A stretch of DNA of 13,385 bases, taken from positions 1-13,385 of the forward strand of contig DBXF01000035.1 of assembly GCA_002309295.1 (NCBI GenBank), read 5' to 3'. The DNA is from Bacteroidales bacterium UBA1219. Lineage in GTDB: Bacteria; Bacteroidota; Bacteroidia; Bacteroidales; P3. Below are positions 6,598-13,385 of the stretch, one piece after another. Position 1 is the first letter of the stretch; each line of letters starts with the position of its first letter. The position numbers were made by a program, and so were the translations under genes. The notes below the pieces were generated by a model. The model ran no database searches and was not told the origin of the DNA. It saw only the letters and a list, made by a program, of their open reading frames with translations.

Positions 6598-8796
6598 CTA
6601 ATTTTCAATCACTTCTAACGCTCCATCGGTAACGATGTTGTGGCAGGGTATGCCCAGCGAGTCGGCTTGGCTCTGCCAACGCTGCGATTTGTAACGACTG
6701 TTGTCGGGACCTATCACAAGTTGCTTGAAATGAAACTTTTGTGTGAGTTCTCCCACGTCCCGCAGTTTAGGACCGCCAGAAATAACCACATAATCCACTG
6801 TGGGCGTGAAAGATGACTTGGTTTTGCAATTGTCGGGAGTGACAAAGGCTAAACGGGTATTGCCAAAAGCAGCAAAACCTTGGTCGACAAAGAAAAGACT
6901 GTCTACGTATTTATCATGGAATGAGAGGTTTATGCGGTTGTTCGTCATATTATTGCGTTGATAGCCTTGGGTGGAAAACTCCACCAATTTGGGGTTGTCA
7001 ACAACTGCTGTGTCGGACAGAAAATAGCTGGTATTGCCGTCCAAAAACTCCATAACCAAGTGATTCCTTGTGGAATAGGCAATCCACTTGTGCTGTCCCT
7101 CCTTCTGGTAGGAAACCCAGCCCACATAAACGAGGAACACGGCACTGAAACCCATTGCAATGAACAAAGCCCATTTCCTCCGTTTGACAAACGCAAAAGC
7201 GTAACAAAGTATGAACAAGGCTGTTAGGATTGCCATCGTTTTGTCGAAATAGAAATCTTTAATGGTGGCGTTGGGCAGTTTCTCCACAAAGGAAGTAACT
7301 GAGGTTATGGCTGTTATCTCAAGCGAAAGCAGTTTCACAATCCATCCGCCAACAACGGGAATCCACGAGAAGGCCACCACAAAAATTACGGTGGCGAGCA
7401 GGAATCCCGCAAAGGGTATCACGGTTACATTGGCGATGAGGAAATAGACAGGGAACTGGTGGAAATAGTAGAAGGTGAGTGGAAGTGTGGCCAGTTGTGC
7501 CGCCACCGAAACGCAGGTAAGCTCCCAAACTTTCTGCACAAGCCAAAGAAAGGCATTTATAATTCCTTGAACCGACTTCGCAAGTACCTTGCCAAAAGGG
7601 GATGTCGCAAAATTTTGATTCCATGTATTTTGCAGAGATTTGGCAAGTTTCAGATTCGTGGGGACATTTATCAATTCCTTGATTCGTGGCTGAAGCACGA
7701 CAATTCCAATAACGCCGAGGTACGAGAGTTGGAATCCCACATCGAACAGAAGCAACGGTCTGAAAAGCAGCAAGATGAATGCCGATGATGCAAGGTTGTT
7801 ATAGAAACTTGCACGTGTGAAAAACATCTCGCCCACAGTGATGAGCGAAAACATTGTGGCCGCACGCAGTATTGACGGAGAAAGGCCCGTGATAACTGCG
7901 AAAAACCAGAGGACTACGAGTTGCACGAAACCCCGTATCATGCGGTTTCGGCGCGAGTTGCCCATCCAGAAGAACATATATCCGATGAACATAAAAATGA
8001 TGCCCAGGTGGAGTCCTGAGATGCTGAGAAAATGGGCTATGCCGGCGTTGGAGAAACTCTGGTGCGTCTCATCGTCGATATCTTCGTCCCAGCCGAGAAG
8101 AAGCGCCGAGGCAATGCCCTGCTCCTTGGGCGAGAGTCCGCTACGCTTTATCAGATTTATCATCTTGATTCTAAGCGAGTAAGCAACGGAAAAGATGCTA
8201 ATCTCGGATGCCGGCTCAATTACTCGGTATTGGTCCGACGAGATATACGCCTGATAGTAGATACCTTTGCGCTGCAGGTATTCTTTGTAGTTGAACTGAT
8301 AGGGATTTTGCGGCGGTGCCACCTCTGTTATCTTGGTGTAAACCAGTAGTTTGTCGCCATAGCCGAGTTGTTGCGTGAGGGAGTCCTTGCGGAAAAAGAG
8401 CATCACCTTGCCGGATACGGAGTGCCAACCCGTAGAATCCTGAATCTTAAGCACATCGGCTTTGGTTTTGACTGTCTTTTCGGATTGCGTGGGCATATCT
8501 TGCAGCACCACCTCTGCCCAAGCATAGTTATCGGGACAGTAGTTTGAGAAATCGGCGGGACCCCGTTGCATATAATGCACTGATACTATGGAATATCCGA
8601 CAAACGCAAAACACAAATTGAAAACTGTGGCATACCACCAAGTGCGTTTCAGTCGAAGGAAAGCCAGATAATACAAGGCGAGAAGGAAAAACGCCAAGCC
8701 CGCAAATATAACAAGCTTGTTATCAATAGGATAATAAGCCCCTATAAAAATTCCCAGCATGAAAGGGAATATCAGTTTCAGCATCGGAGCTTTCAA
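6598..8796 (-). CDS. comEC: ComEC/Rec2-family DNA-uptake membrane channel
   Basis: Predicted inner-membrane channel that passes single-stranded DNA into the cytoplasm during natural transformation. The 732 residues begin with two or three membrane helices, followed by a DUF4131/OB-like region (about 85-195, with NPYQFNYKEYLQRKGIYYQAY). The competence domain comes next, with the hallmark HFLSISGLHLGII (255-267) and many hydrophobic segments to about 560. The C-terminal part (about 575-732) sits where the metallo-beta-lactamase-like domain is found, but no HxHxDH metal motif is visible. The first start in frame is TTG (8796), right after the kinase-like gene's in-frame stop; ATG at 8784 is the alternative. 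I prefer TTG because family members normally have a few residues before the PxLxLxxPFxxGI segment. It is last in the group nucleotidyltransferase-PqqD-kinase-comEC, only 12 nt after the kinase stop. Confidence 0.9.
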   Translation of the reverse strand: MKAPMLKLIFPFMLGIFIGAYYPIDNKLVIFAGLAFFLLALYYLAFLRLKRTWWYATVFNLCFAFVGYSIVSVHYMQRGPADFSNYCPDNYAWAEVVLQDMPTQSEKTVKTKADVLKIQDSTGWHSVSGKVMLFFRKDSLTQQLGYGDKLLVYTKITEVAPPQNPYQFNYKEYLQRKGIYYQAYISSDQYRVIEPASEISIFSVAYSLRIKMINLIKRSGLSPKEQGIASALLLGWDEDIDDETHQSFSNAGIAHFLSISGLHLGIIFMFIGYMFFWMGNSRRNRMIRGFVQLVVLWFFAVITGLSPSILRAATMFSLITVGEMFFTRASFYNNLASSAFILLLFRPLLLFDVGFQLSYLGVIGIVVLQPRIKELINVPTNLKLAKSLQNTWNQNFATSPFGKVLAKSVQGIINAFLWLVQKVWELTCVSVAAQLATLPLTFYYFHQFPVYFLIANVTVIPFAGFLLATVIFVVAFSWIPVVGGWIVKLLSLEITAITSVTSFVEKLPNATIKDFYFDKTMAILTALFILCYAFAFVKRRKWALFIAMGFSAVFLVYVGWVSYQKEGQHKWIAYSTRNHLVMEFLDGNTSYFLSDTAVVDNPKLVEFSTQGYQRNNMTNNRINLSFHDKYVDSLFFVDQGFAAFGNTRLAFVTPDNCKTKSSFTPTVDYVVISGGPKLRDVGELTQKFHFKQLVIGPDNSRYKSQRWQSQADSLGIPCHNIVTDGALEVIEN

Positions 8797-8808
8797 GGCG
8801 GTGAAGGT

Positions 8809-9669
8809 TTATGATTGATACAGAGTTGAGTAAGCAAGTTGTGCCGCCTCGTCGTTGGGCAAGCAACCAAGTTGGTACACAGGCACTTGCCTAAGTATAG
8901 CGTCCAAGTTATCGATAATCTTCGACATATAGTAATCGCTATACGACAAAGAGGGAGGGGTGGACGGTTGCAAGGCGGCAAAGGCCTGAAAGACATTAAG
9001 TTTGGTGATAACATTCTGTTTTTCCTGACGTAGACGCACAAACGCATTGACAGGAAATCCGACATTATGGTAGCAAGCCGTTTTCCCGCTCCACGGCGAA
9101 CCATACACCATCACACGACCATTCTCGACAGAGATAATCGGACTATCGTCGTTGAGCAATTTTGAGCCAGCTATATTATTGAGCCACAGGCGGGTGTGGG
9201 TGCTTTTGCCCGTTCCAGACTCGCCGAGAAAAAGATTGGCCTTTTTTTTGCAAACTATTGTGGATGAGTGTATTGCCATAACACCGAGAGGCACCGCAAA
9301 CAGATTGAAAGCAAACCACAGAGCGAAACGCAACACATCCTTATCACCTGTTTGTGTGGCTGTTACAATCGGCTCCCCACATCGATGTTGCAAGCGGAAC
9401 ACCTCTTTGCCAGAATTCCTTTCTATTATCTGCAAAACATCAATATCTTCATTCATACCATAGTGACAGTCGTACTGCTCTAAATCGAAGCTGTGAAGAA
9501 TAGTAAACGGCAAAATACTGTCCAACTCGCCGATTTTCAGTTCCCATTCAACAGGTTTTTCGGTCAGGAACACCTTGAAACCAAGCAACTTGGACATCAT
9601 TTCCCCAACGCCATCGCCACTAACGGCAAGTACGTGTCCCGCAATATGATACGAAAAGGATTCTTTCAT
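8809..9669 (-). CDS. HPr kinase-like P-loop protein (HprK-related, RiPP-associated type)
   Basis: A 286-residue protein whose C-terminal half resembles the catalytic domain of HPr kinase/phosphorylase. AIHSS (132-136) stands where HprK has its conserved His. Walker A is FLGESGTGKSTHTR (147-160). LLNDD (171-175) matches the HprK LVADD-type segment, and a second glycine-rich loop GSPWSGKT (190-197) follows. The N-terminal about 120 residues are not recognisable as the usual HprK domain. Most Bacteroidota lack a sugar PTS, so phosphorylating HPr is unlikely. Homologues in lasso-peptide clusters phosphorylate the peptide, so a peptide or other small acceptor is the best guess. It starts 10 nt after the PqqD-like stop and ends 12 nt before comEC. 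Family confidence is good; the substrate is unknown. Confidence 0.85.
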   Translation of the reverse strand: MKESFSYHIAGHVLAVSGDGVGEMMSKLLGFKVFLTEKPVEWELKIGELDSILPFTILHSFDLEQYDCHYGMNEDIDVLQIIERNSGKEVFRLQHRCGEPIVTATQTGDKDVLRFALWFAFNLFAVPLGVMAIHSSTIVCKKKANLFLGESGTGKSTHTRLWLNNIAGSKLLNDDSPIISVENGRVMVYGSPWSGKTACYHNVGFPVNAFVRLRQEKQNVITKLNVFQAFAALQPSTPPSLSYSDYYMSKIIDNLDAILRQVPVYQLGCLPNDEAAQLAYSTLYQS

Positions 9670-9679
9670 GTAAAATGCT

Positions 9680-9946
9680 TTATTCGAAAATATTATAACC
9701 TTTAAGCGTGTTTATCCACTCTTCGGCATCGTTTTTTGCCGTAGCTTCGTCAATTTCAAATTCCGAAAGAAGCAGTTTCACAACATCTTCTGTCTCAAAC
9801 TCTTTGGCCTGCAAGTTATTCCACAGCCATGCCGATGTCTCGTTCAGGGTCATAAGTTTCGACGTTGTGCCATCAACATTGCCTTGAAGGAACAACACGC
9901 TCTCGCCTGCCAAAGTGCGTAGTTTGTATTTCGGATTAATCTTCAT
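9680..9946 (-). CDS. PqqD-like protein (RiPP recognition element)
   Basis: An 88-residue, single-domain protein matching the PqqD fold: N-terminal strands with SVLFLQG and SKLMTLNETSAWLWNNL (29-45), where LNETSAWLW is the characteristic segment. Helices follow with EDVVKLLLSEFEIDEATAKNDAEEWINTLK. In PQQ, lasso-peptide and sactipeptide pathways such proteins bind the precursor's leader peptide and present it to modifying enzymes. It is not evidence for PQQ synthesis here, as no pqqA, pqqC or pqqE is present. It lies 7 nt after the nucleotidyltransferase stop and 10 nt before the HprK-like start, so the three are almost certainly one transcript. No precursor peptide is visible between the genes. 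Confidence 0.85.
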   Translation of the reverse strand: MKINPKYKLRTLAGESVLFLQGNVDGTTSKLMTLNETSAWLWNNLQAKEFETEDVVKLLLSEFEIDEATAKNDAEEWINTLKGYNIFE

Positions 9947-9953
9947 TTTATAT

Positions 9954-10985
9954 TTATTTAAAAAAATAATACCACTTTATTATGTTCTTTCCAAAAATGT
10001 ATTTATATGTATTATAATGCTTTAAGTATTTAAAAAGACGCTGGAGTCTGCCTTTGAATGTGCCGCAACTCTTTGTCAAATTCTGATAATTGAGAGTCAT
10101 AAACAAGAAATCGTCCAACGCTTTTTTCTTTACGGATGGGAAAAATTTGAGAAAATCGGGGGAAAGTCCTAACTGTTCTACACACACTGCAGTAAGCACA
10201 TCGGCAAAACAATCGATGGTCTTTCCTTTTTTAATGACGTTGAGCTGATTATAGTCGAGGGAGCCGCTGTTGAGCATAACAGCCCAGTCGCAGATGGTTC
10301 GCAGACGAATATTTAATCTGCTGAAAACGAAATCCCTTTCGGCGTGTTTGAGAAAAAAGACAGCGGTGCCAAGTGGAGTGCCTAACACAATGTTTTTATC
10401 CGATTGTTTTCGGCTTGTTTCGGCCTCCTGTTGAAGAAAGGTTTCCAACTGTTTCTCAGCATCTTCGCTACTACCATATAGGAAATAACGATGATTTTCG
10501 AAGGGCACACCGTCGATTTTGAAAACAGAATGCCGATAATTGTCGTAACTTACCTCTATTCCAGCTTCCTCAACACAACGGCACACCTCATCATGGTTTC
10601 CACAGCAGTAAAAATCCACATCGCCAAACTCTCTGTGCATTGGCATAGGATAATACCGACTTAAGGAAAAGCCCTTCATTATCAAAACATTAGCATTGAT
10701 ATTACTGATTATTTTGCTCAGTTTGCCTATGGCCATTTTCTGGGAGATATGCACTTTTTCCACATTTTCGGCAAGCACAGCCCACTGCAACAATATTTTG
10801 CGGGGCGGACGCAAGTCCTCTGGCAGAAGAAGGATGGCATCGTAGCACAATGCTGTTACAGCTTGTTTTCTAGTGAAGTCAAAAAGAGCAGCCCACTCGT
10901 CATCGGAGAGATGCACCGCCGACGTGGGAACTCCGAACAAAGCCGTCTGTAACAGCGACAAAGTGTATTTCAGTATTTTATCCAT
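9954..10985 (-). CDS. nucleotidyltransferase-family protein (NTP_transf_5-like)
   Basis: A 343-residue protein with the pattern of the uncharacterised NTP_transf_5 family, related to Pol-beta-type nucleotidyltransferases. VLIMKGFSLSRYY (100-112) is followed by the acidic motif GDVDF (D122, D124), then the histidine-containing strands YRHSVFKIDGVPFENHRYF (150-168) and RLRTICDWAVML (227-238). A member in the pseudomycoidin lasso cluster modifies a peptide already phosphorylated by an HprK-like kinase, which fits the gene order here. The start at 10985 is chosen because the frame's extension to 11162 runs through the terminator hairpin and the end of wecB and reads as non-protein. The C-terminal 40 residues are Tyr/Lys-rich and encoded by very AT-rich DNA. 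First gene after the 11004-11040 terminator. Confidence 0.8.
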   Translation of the reverse strand: MDKILKYTLSLLQTALFGVPTSAVHLSDDEWAALFDFTRKQAVTALCYDAILLLPEDLRPPRKILLQWAVLAENVEKVHISQKMAIGKLSKIISNINANVLIMKGFSLSRYYPMPMHREFGDVDFYCCGNHDEVCRCVEEAGIEVSYDNYRHSVFKIDGVPFENHRYFLYGSSEDAEKQLETFLQQEAETSRKQSDKNIVLGTPLGTAVFFLKHAERDFVFSRLNIRLRTICDWAVMLNSGSLDYNQLNVIKKGKTIDCFADVLTAVCVEQLGLSPDFLKFFPSVKKKALDDFLFMTLNYQNLTKSCGTFKGRLQRLFKYLKHYNTYKYIFGKNIIKWYYFFK

Positions 10986-11003
10986 ATCGAATTCAATAAA
11001 ACG

Positions 11004-11040
11004 AAAAAAGGCGTGCTTTATTGTGTTAAAGCACGCCTTT
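11004..11040 (-). terminator. strong intrinsic terminator after wecB
   Basis: AAAGGCGTGCTTTA (11007-11020) and TAAAGCACGCCTTT (11027-11040) form a perfect 14-bp stem with a 6-nt loop. On the minus strand the stem is followed by six T (11004-11009), giving a textbook Rho-independent terminator 30 nt after the wecB stop. On the plus strand only three T follow and no gene points into it. It lies only 18 nt before the ATG of the nucleotidyltransferase gene, leaving little room for a separate promoter. Confidence 0.9.
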
Positions 11041-11070
11041 GCAGGTGAATTGTTTGTTTTTCTTGAGTCG

Positions 11071-12159
11071 CTATTTGATTTTGAGCAAAATTTCGACGAT
11101 ACGTTCGGCGGTATGTCCGTCCCACAGCGGGGGGATGTCGCCCTTTTTCCACTGTCCGGCAAAAAGTCGGTCGAGAGCCGGCTTGATGTTGTCGGGGTTG
11201 GTGCCGATAAGCTCGTTGGTGCCGATGGTGCAGGTCTCGGGACGCTCGGTGTTGTCGCGCAGGGTGATGCAAGGAACGCCCATCACCGTGGTCTCCTCGG
11301 TGATTCCACCGCTGTCGGTGATAACGGCTTTTGAATGTTCAACCAAATAGTTGAATTCCAAGTAACCCATAGGATCTACTATGTGCAAGTTTTTGGCACA
11401 GATACTCAACTCGCTGAAAATCTTTGCTGTACGCGGATGTATCGGGAACACCACCGGAAGGTCGTGGACATTGGTAACTATCTCGTTCATAAGACGTTTC
11501 AACTTGTCCGCTTCATCCACGTTGGCCGGACGGTGCATGGTAAGCATCAGATACTGACCGGGTTGCAGATTCAGCTGGTCGCATACGGCGGGACGCACAA
11601 AGCGGCTACGGTTGGCCAGAAGGGTGTCGATCATCACGTTGCCGACAAAGAAAATCTGCTCTTCACTGGCACCAAAACGACGCAGGTTGGTGTTTGCCAC
11701 ATCGGAGGTGGTGAAGTAATAATCCGCCAAACTGTCTGTTACCATGCGGTTTATCTCTTCGGGCATGGTTAGGTCCCAAGAGCGGATACCAGCCTCAACG
11801 TGGGCCACCTTGGTGCAGAGTTTTTTAGCCACAATGGAGCATGCCATGGTGCTGGTGACGTCGCCCACCACCATCACAAGGTCGGTGGGGTGCTGCATGA
11901 GGAATTTCTCGAACTGCACCATAATGGCGGCAGTCTGCTCGGCTTGCGTGCCGCCGCCACAACCCAGATTGACGTCGGGTTTGGGAATATTCAGCTCCTC
12001 GAAAAAGGTGTCGGACATATTTTTGTCGTAATGCTGACCTGTGTGCACGAGGCAGAAACTGATGTCTTTGCCCTGATTTTGAGCCTTTTGTATGGCGTGA
12101 ATAAGCGGTGCAATCTTCATAAAATTTGGACGAGCACCGGCAATAAGAGTGATATTCAT
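11071..12159 (-). CDS. wecB: UDP-N-acetylglucosamine 2-epimerase (non-hydrolysing)
   Basis: Interconverts UDP-GlcNAc and UDP-ManNAc, supplying ManNAc-type sugars for capsule, O-antigen or other surface glycans. The 362 residues match the family length. Visible signatures are GARPNFMKIAPLI (8-20), HTGQHYDKNMSD (39-50), VVGDVTST (97-104, D100), HVEAGIRSWD (120-129, E122), PEEINRMVTD (133-142), FVGNVMIDTL (171-180), LTMHRPANVD (206-215, H209), PIHPRT (239-244), ITDSGGITEE (280-289) and a GTNELIGTNP segment near the end. The ATG at 12159 lies 20 nt after the deacetylase-like gene. The strong hairpin at 11004-11040 terminates the unit. Without a wecC-type dehydrogenase in the window, the fate of UDP-ManNAc cannot be told. 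Confidence 0.93.
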   Translation of the reverse strand: MNITLIAGARPNFMKIAPLIHAIQKAQNQGKDISFCLVHTGQHYDKNMSDTFFEELNIPKPDVNLGCGGGTQAEQTAAIMVQFEKFLMQHPTDLVMVVGDVTSTMACSIVAKKLCTKVAHVEAGIRSWDLTMPEEINRMVTDSLADYYFTTSDVANTNLRRFGASEEQIFFVGNVMIDTLLANRSRFVRPAVCDQLNLQPGQYLMLTMHRPANVDEADKLKRLMNEIVTNVHDLPVVFPIHPRTAKIFSELSICAKNLHIVDPMGYLEFNYLVEHSKAVITDSGGITEETTVMGVPCITLRDNTERPETCTIGTNELIGTNPDNIKPALDRLFAGQWKKGDIPPLWDGHTAERIVEILLKIK

Positions 12160-12179
12160 TGTAATACGTTTATTCTCTG

Positions 12180-12941
12180 TTATTTGCGAATTAACAGCAA
12201 AATGCGTTTGGCAATATTTTTGATGTTTTGCAGCAACAACTCCTTAAACCACTGCAGTTTGCTGTCGGTCCAGCGTTGGGGATGGGTGGTAATCATTATC
12301 CTTGTGGGAAGTGTTCCCTCTTGTGCAGCGGTAATTATTTGATTGGTAGAGTGGTAAGATTGTGTAAAAGAGGTCTGCACTTTGTCGCGGACGCTGAATT
12401 TGGAGCCGTCCCAGCAACGGCCGGTGTCGGTAAGGTAGAACACTTGGTTGAAATTCACGTCAAAATATGGCTCACCGATGATACCATAGTCGCGGTAGTC
12501 GTACTTTTTCCACAGATCCTTGCCATCGAAACGACTACGCGGAGCACCATGCATGCAGATGGTCTTCACAGGGTAGAACTGACGGAAATACTGCAACTTA
12601 TCCTTGAAATGCACGATAGCTTTCTCAGTGTCGCCTTCGCAGATTGACATATCCTCGTAGTGGTAGCCAATCTCATGTCCGAGCGAGGCTATCTCCTTGA
12701 TAATATGAGGTTTGTCGCTTTGTGGCACCACACGGAAAAAGTAAGATGCAAAAACGCCGAGTGCATGTTCGATTTTGGCTGTGGCAAGGGAGTTTTCAGC
12801 CTTCAGGTCCACATCGTGGCGCAGGACAATAACCTTGCCCTCAGCGGGATTCTGCAAAAAAGCCTCAAAGGTTTGGAACTGGTATCCAGACGATTGCAGG
12901 GTTTCGAGCAGACGTTTGTAGATTTGTAGTGTGAAATCCAT
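12180..12941 (-). CDS. polysaccharide-deacetylase-like (CE4/NodB-related) protein
   Basis: A 253-residue protein without a signal peptide that shows a CE4-like arrangement. RHDVD (41-45) lies where the NodB fold has its catalytic and metal-binding Asp, HEIGYHYEDM (89-98) supplies the H-x4-H pair, MHGAPRSRFD (130-139) is a later conserved strand, and ITTHPQRW (217-224) carries the terminal His. This form is common in surface-polysaccharide gene clusters, where it is annotated as deacetylase-like with unknown substrate. The C-terminus is a basic/hydrophobic stretch that could sit on the membrane. Its neighbours are wecB (20 nt downstream) and a membrane protein (9 nt upstream), a tight operon. 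De-N-acetylation of an amino-sugar precursor or glycan is plausible but not shown. Confidence 0.75.
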   Translation of the reverse strand: MDFTLQIYKRLLETLQSSGYQFQTFEAFLQNPAEGKVIVLRHDVDLKAENSLATAKIEHALGVFASYFFRVVPQSDKPHIIKEIASLGHEIGYHYEDMSICEGDTEKAIVHFKDKLQYFRQFYPVKTICMHGAPRSRFDGKDLWKKYDYRDYGIIGEPYFDVNFNQVFYLTDTGRCWDGSKFSVRDKVQTSFTQSYHSTNQIITAAQEGTLPTRIMITTHPQRWTDSKLQWFKELLLQNIKNIAKRILLLIRK

Positions 12942-12950
12942 ATCAAAATG

Positions 12951-13385
12951 TCATGATGGATTGGCGGGAGTTTCTTTTGGTTGATCTTTGAGCCACATCT
13001 CCCCTTTGGTGAGCCAGCTTATTCCAAAGAAAGATAGGGCCACAGCCTCAATCCAGAAGGTCTTGTGCGGAAATTGGACCGGAATGACCATGAAAATCAT
13101 CGCCGAAAGCATACCGATAGCGCAAACCTTGTAGATAATGTTACGTTTTTTCTTCTGCGGAGTCTGGTTGTTACTACCAAGAGTAAAAAGGAAGAAGGAA
13201 TTGAATGCCAGCAGGATGAAGAAACATATGGCCGAGATGTTGTGTATGTGAGCGTTAAGAGTTGTGGCAGTCTGAAAATAGCCCGCTGTAGCATCTACGC
13301 CCACAGCTTGATAGACTCCGTTGGAGTCGGCACATGGGAAAAGCACGATGAGCAGACCAAAAAGTCCGCTGAGAGAGGTCACCAA
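12951..13385 (-). CDS. integral membrane protein, 5' end cut off (DUF998-like)
   Basis: The visible 144 residues are the C-terminal part of a polytopic membrane protein; the frame runs off the window edge with only a TTG codon there, so the true start lies outside. About four hydrophobic segments are seen: SLSGLFGLLIVLFPC, HNISAICFFILLAFNSFFLF, VCAIGMLSAMIFMVIPV and FWIEAVALSFFGISWL. A lysine-rich cytoplasmic-type loop and a hydrophilic tail follow the pattern. The LFPCADSNG...H spacing recalls DUF998 proteins, which have no established function. The gene is 9 nt upstream of the deacetylase-like gene and probably in the same operon. Family assignment is weak; membrane location is well supported. 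Confidence 0.6.
   Translation of the reverse strand: MVTSLSGLFGLLIVLFPCADSNGVYQAVGVDATAGYFQTATTLNAHIHNISAICFFILLAFNSFFLFTLGSNNQTPQKKKRNIIYKVCAIGMLSAMIFMVIPVQFPHKTFWIEAVALSFFGISWLTKGEMWLKDQPKETPANPS

Noticed and set aside
8809..9669. Calling the kinase-like gene hprK of the carbon-catabolite system
   Set aside because: The N-terminal half does not resemble HprK, no HPr or PTS gene is nearby, and the PqqD context suggests a different substrate.
9680..9946. Reading the PqqD-like gene as part of PQQ biosynthesis
   Set aside because: No pqqA, pqqB, pqqC or pqqE neighbours are present; the HprK-like and nucleotidyltransferase partners point to the broader PqqD-like family.
10986..11162. N-terminal extension of the nucleotidyltransferase frame
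   Set aside because: It would run through the intrinsic terminator and the end of wecB; the peptide is unstructured and unlike the family N-terminus, so ATG 10985 is preferred.
11335..12342. Several plus-strand frames opposite wecB and the deacetylase-like gene
   Set aside because: They are antisense shadows of genes with clear family motifs, and their translations are low-complexity and motif-free.

Overview
The window looks like chromosomal DNA of a Bacteroidota species, most likely Bacteroidales. The evidence is two promoter-like TAnnTTTG boxes (114-121 and 3221-3228), no clear Shine-Dalgarno sequences, moderate GC content, an RNase H1 with an N-terminal hybrid-binding domain, a PepSY-like periplasmic protein and a Bacteroidota-style ComEC. 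No RNA genes, CRISPR array, insertion sequence or phage genes were seen.

Left part, plus strand (165-2209): a secreted PepSY-like protein, an RNase H1 and the release-factor methyltransferase PrmC. A GC-rich hairpin separates the first two genes, and RNase H and prmC are 4 nt apart. At 2210-2543 there is a stretch without an intact gene. It holds a degraded second copy of the prmC 3' end and a minus-strand open frame that reads like the C-terminus of a lost gene. A minus-strand lipoprotein of unknown function follows (2544-3101). A divergent intergenic region then leads into a plus-strand operon (3251-6594) of purine nucleoside phosphorylase, an M20 amidohydrolase and the recombination ATPase RadA.

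Right part, all minus strand (13385 back to 6598). In transcription order these are a truncated membrane protein, a polysaccharide-deacetylase-like protein and UDP-GlcNAc 2-epimerase (WecB), ending at a strong intrinsic terminator (11004-11040). Only 18 nt after it starts a second tight group: an NTP_transf_5-type nucleotidyltransferase, a PqqD-like protein, an HPr-kinase-like P-loop protein and ComEC. ComEC converges on radA with 3 bp between the stop codons.

The most interesting element is the nucleotidyltransferase / PqqD / HprK-like trio. The same three families appear as tailoring genes in lasso-peptide and other RiPP clusters: PqqD-like recognition domain, HprK-like peptide kinase, nucleotidyltransferase or phosphate-glycosylating enzyme. 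Here there is no visible precursor peptide, cyclase or leader peptidase, and the trio lies between cell-surface sugar genes and a DNA-uptake gene. Its substrate cannot be read from the sequence. All functional statements are motif-based readings made without database searches.
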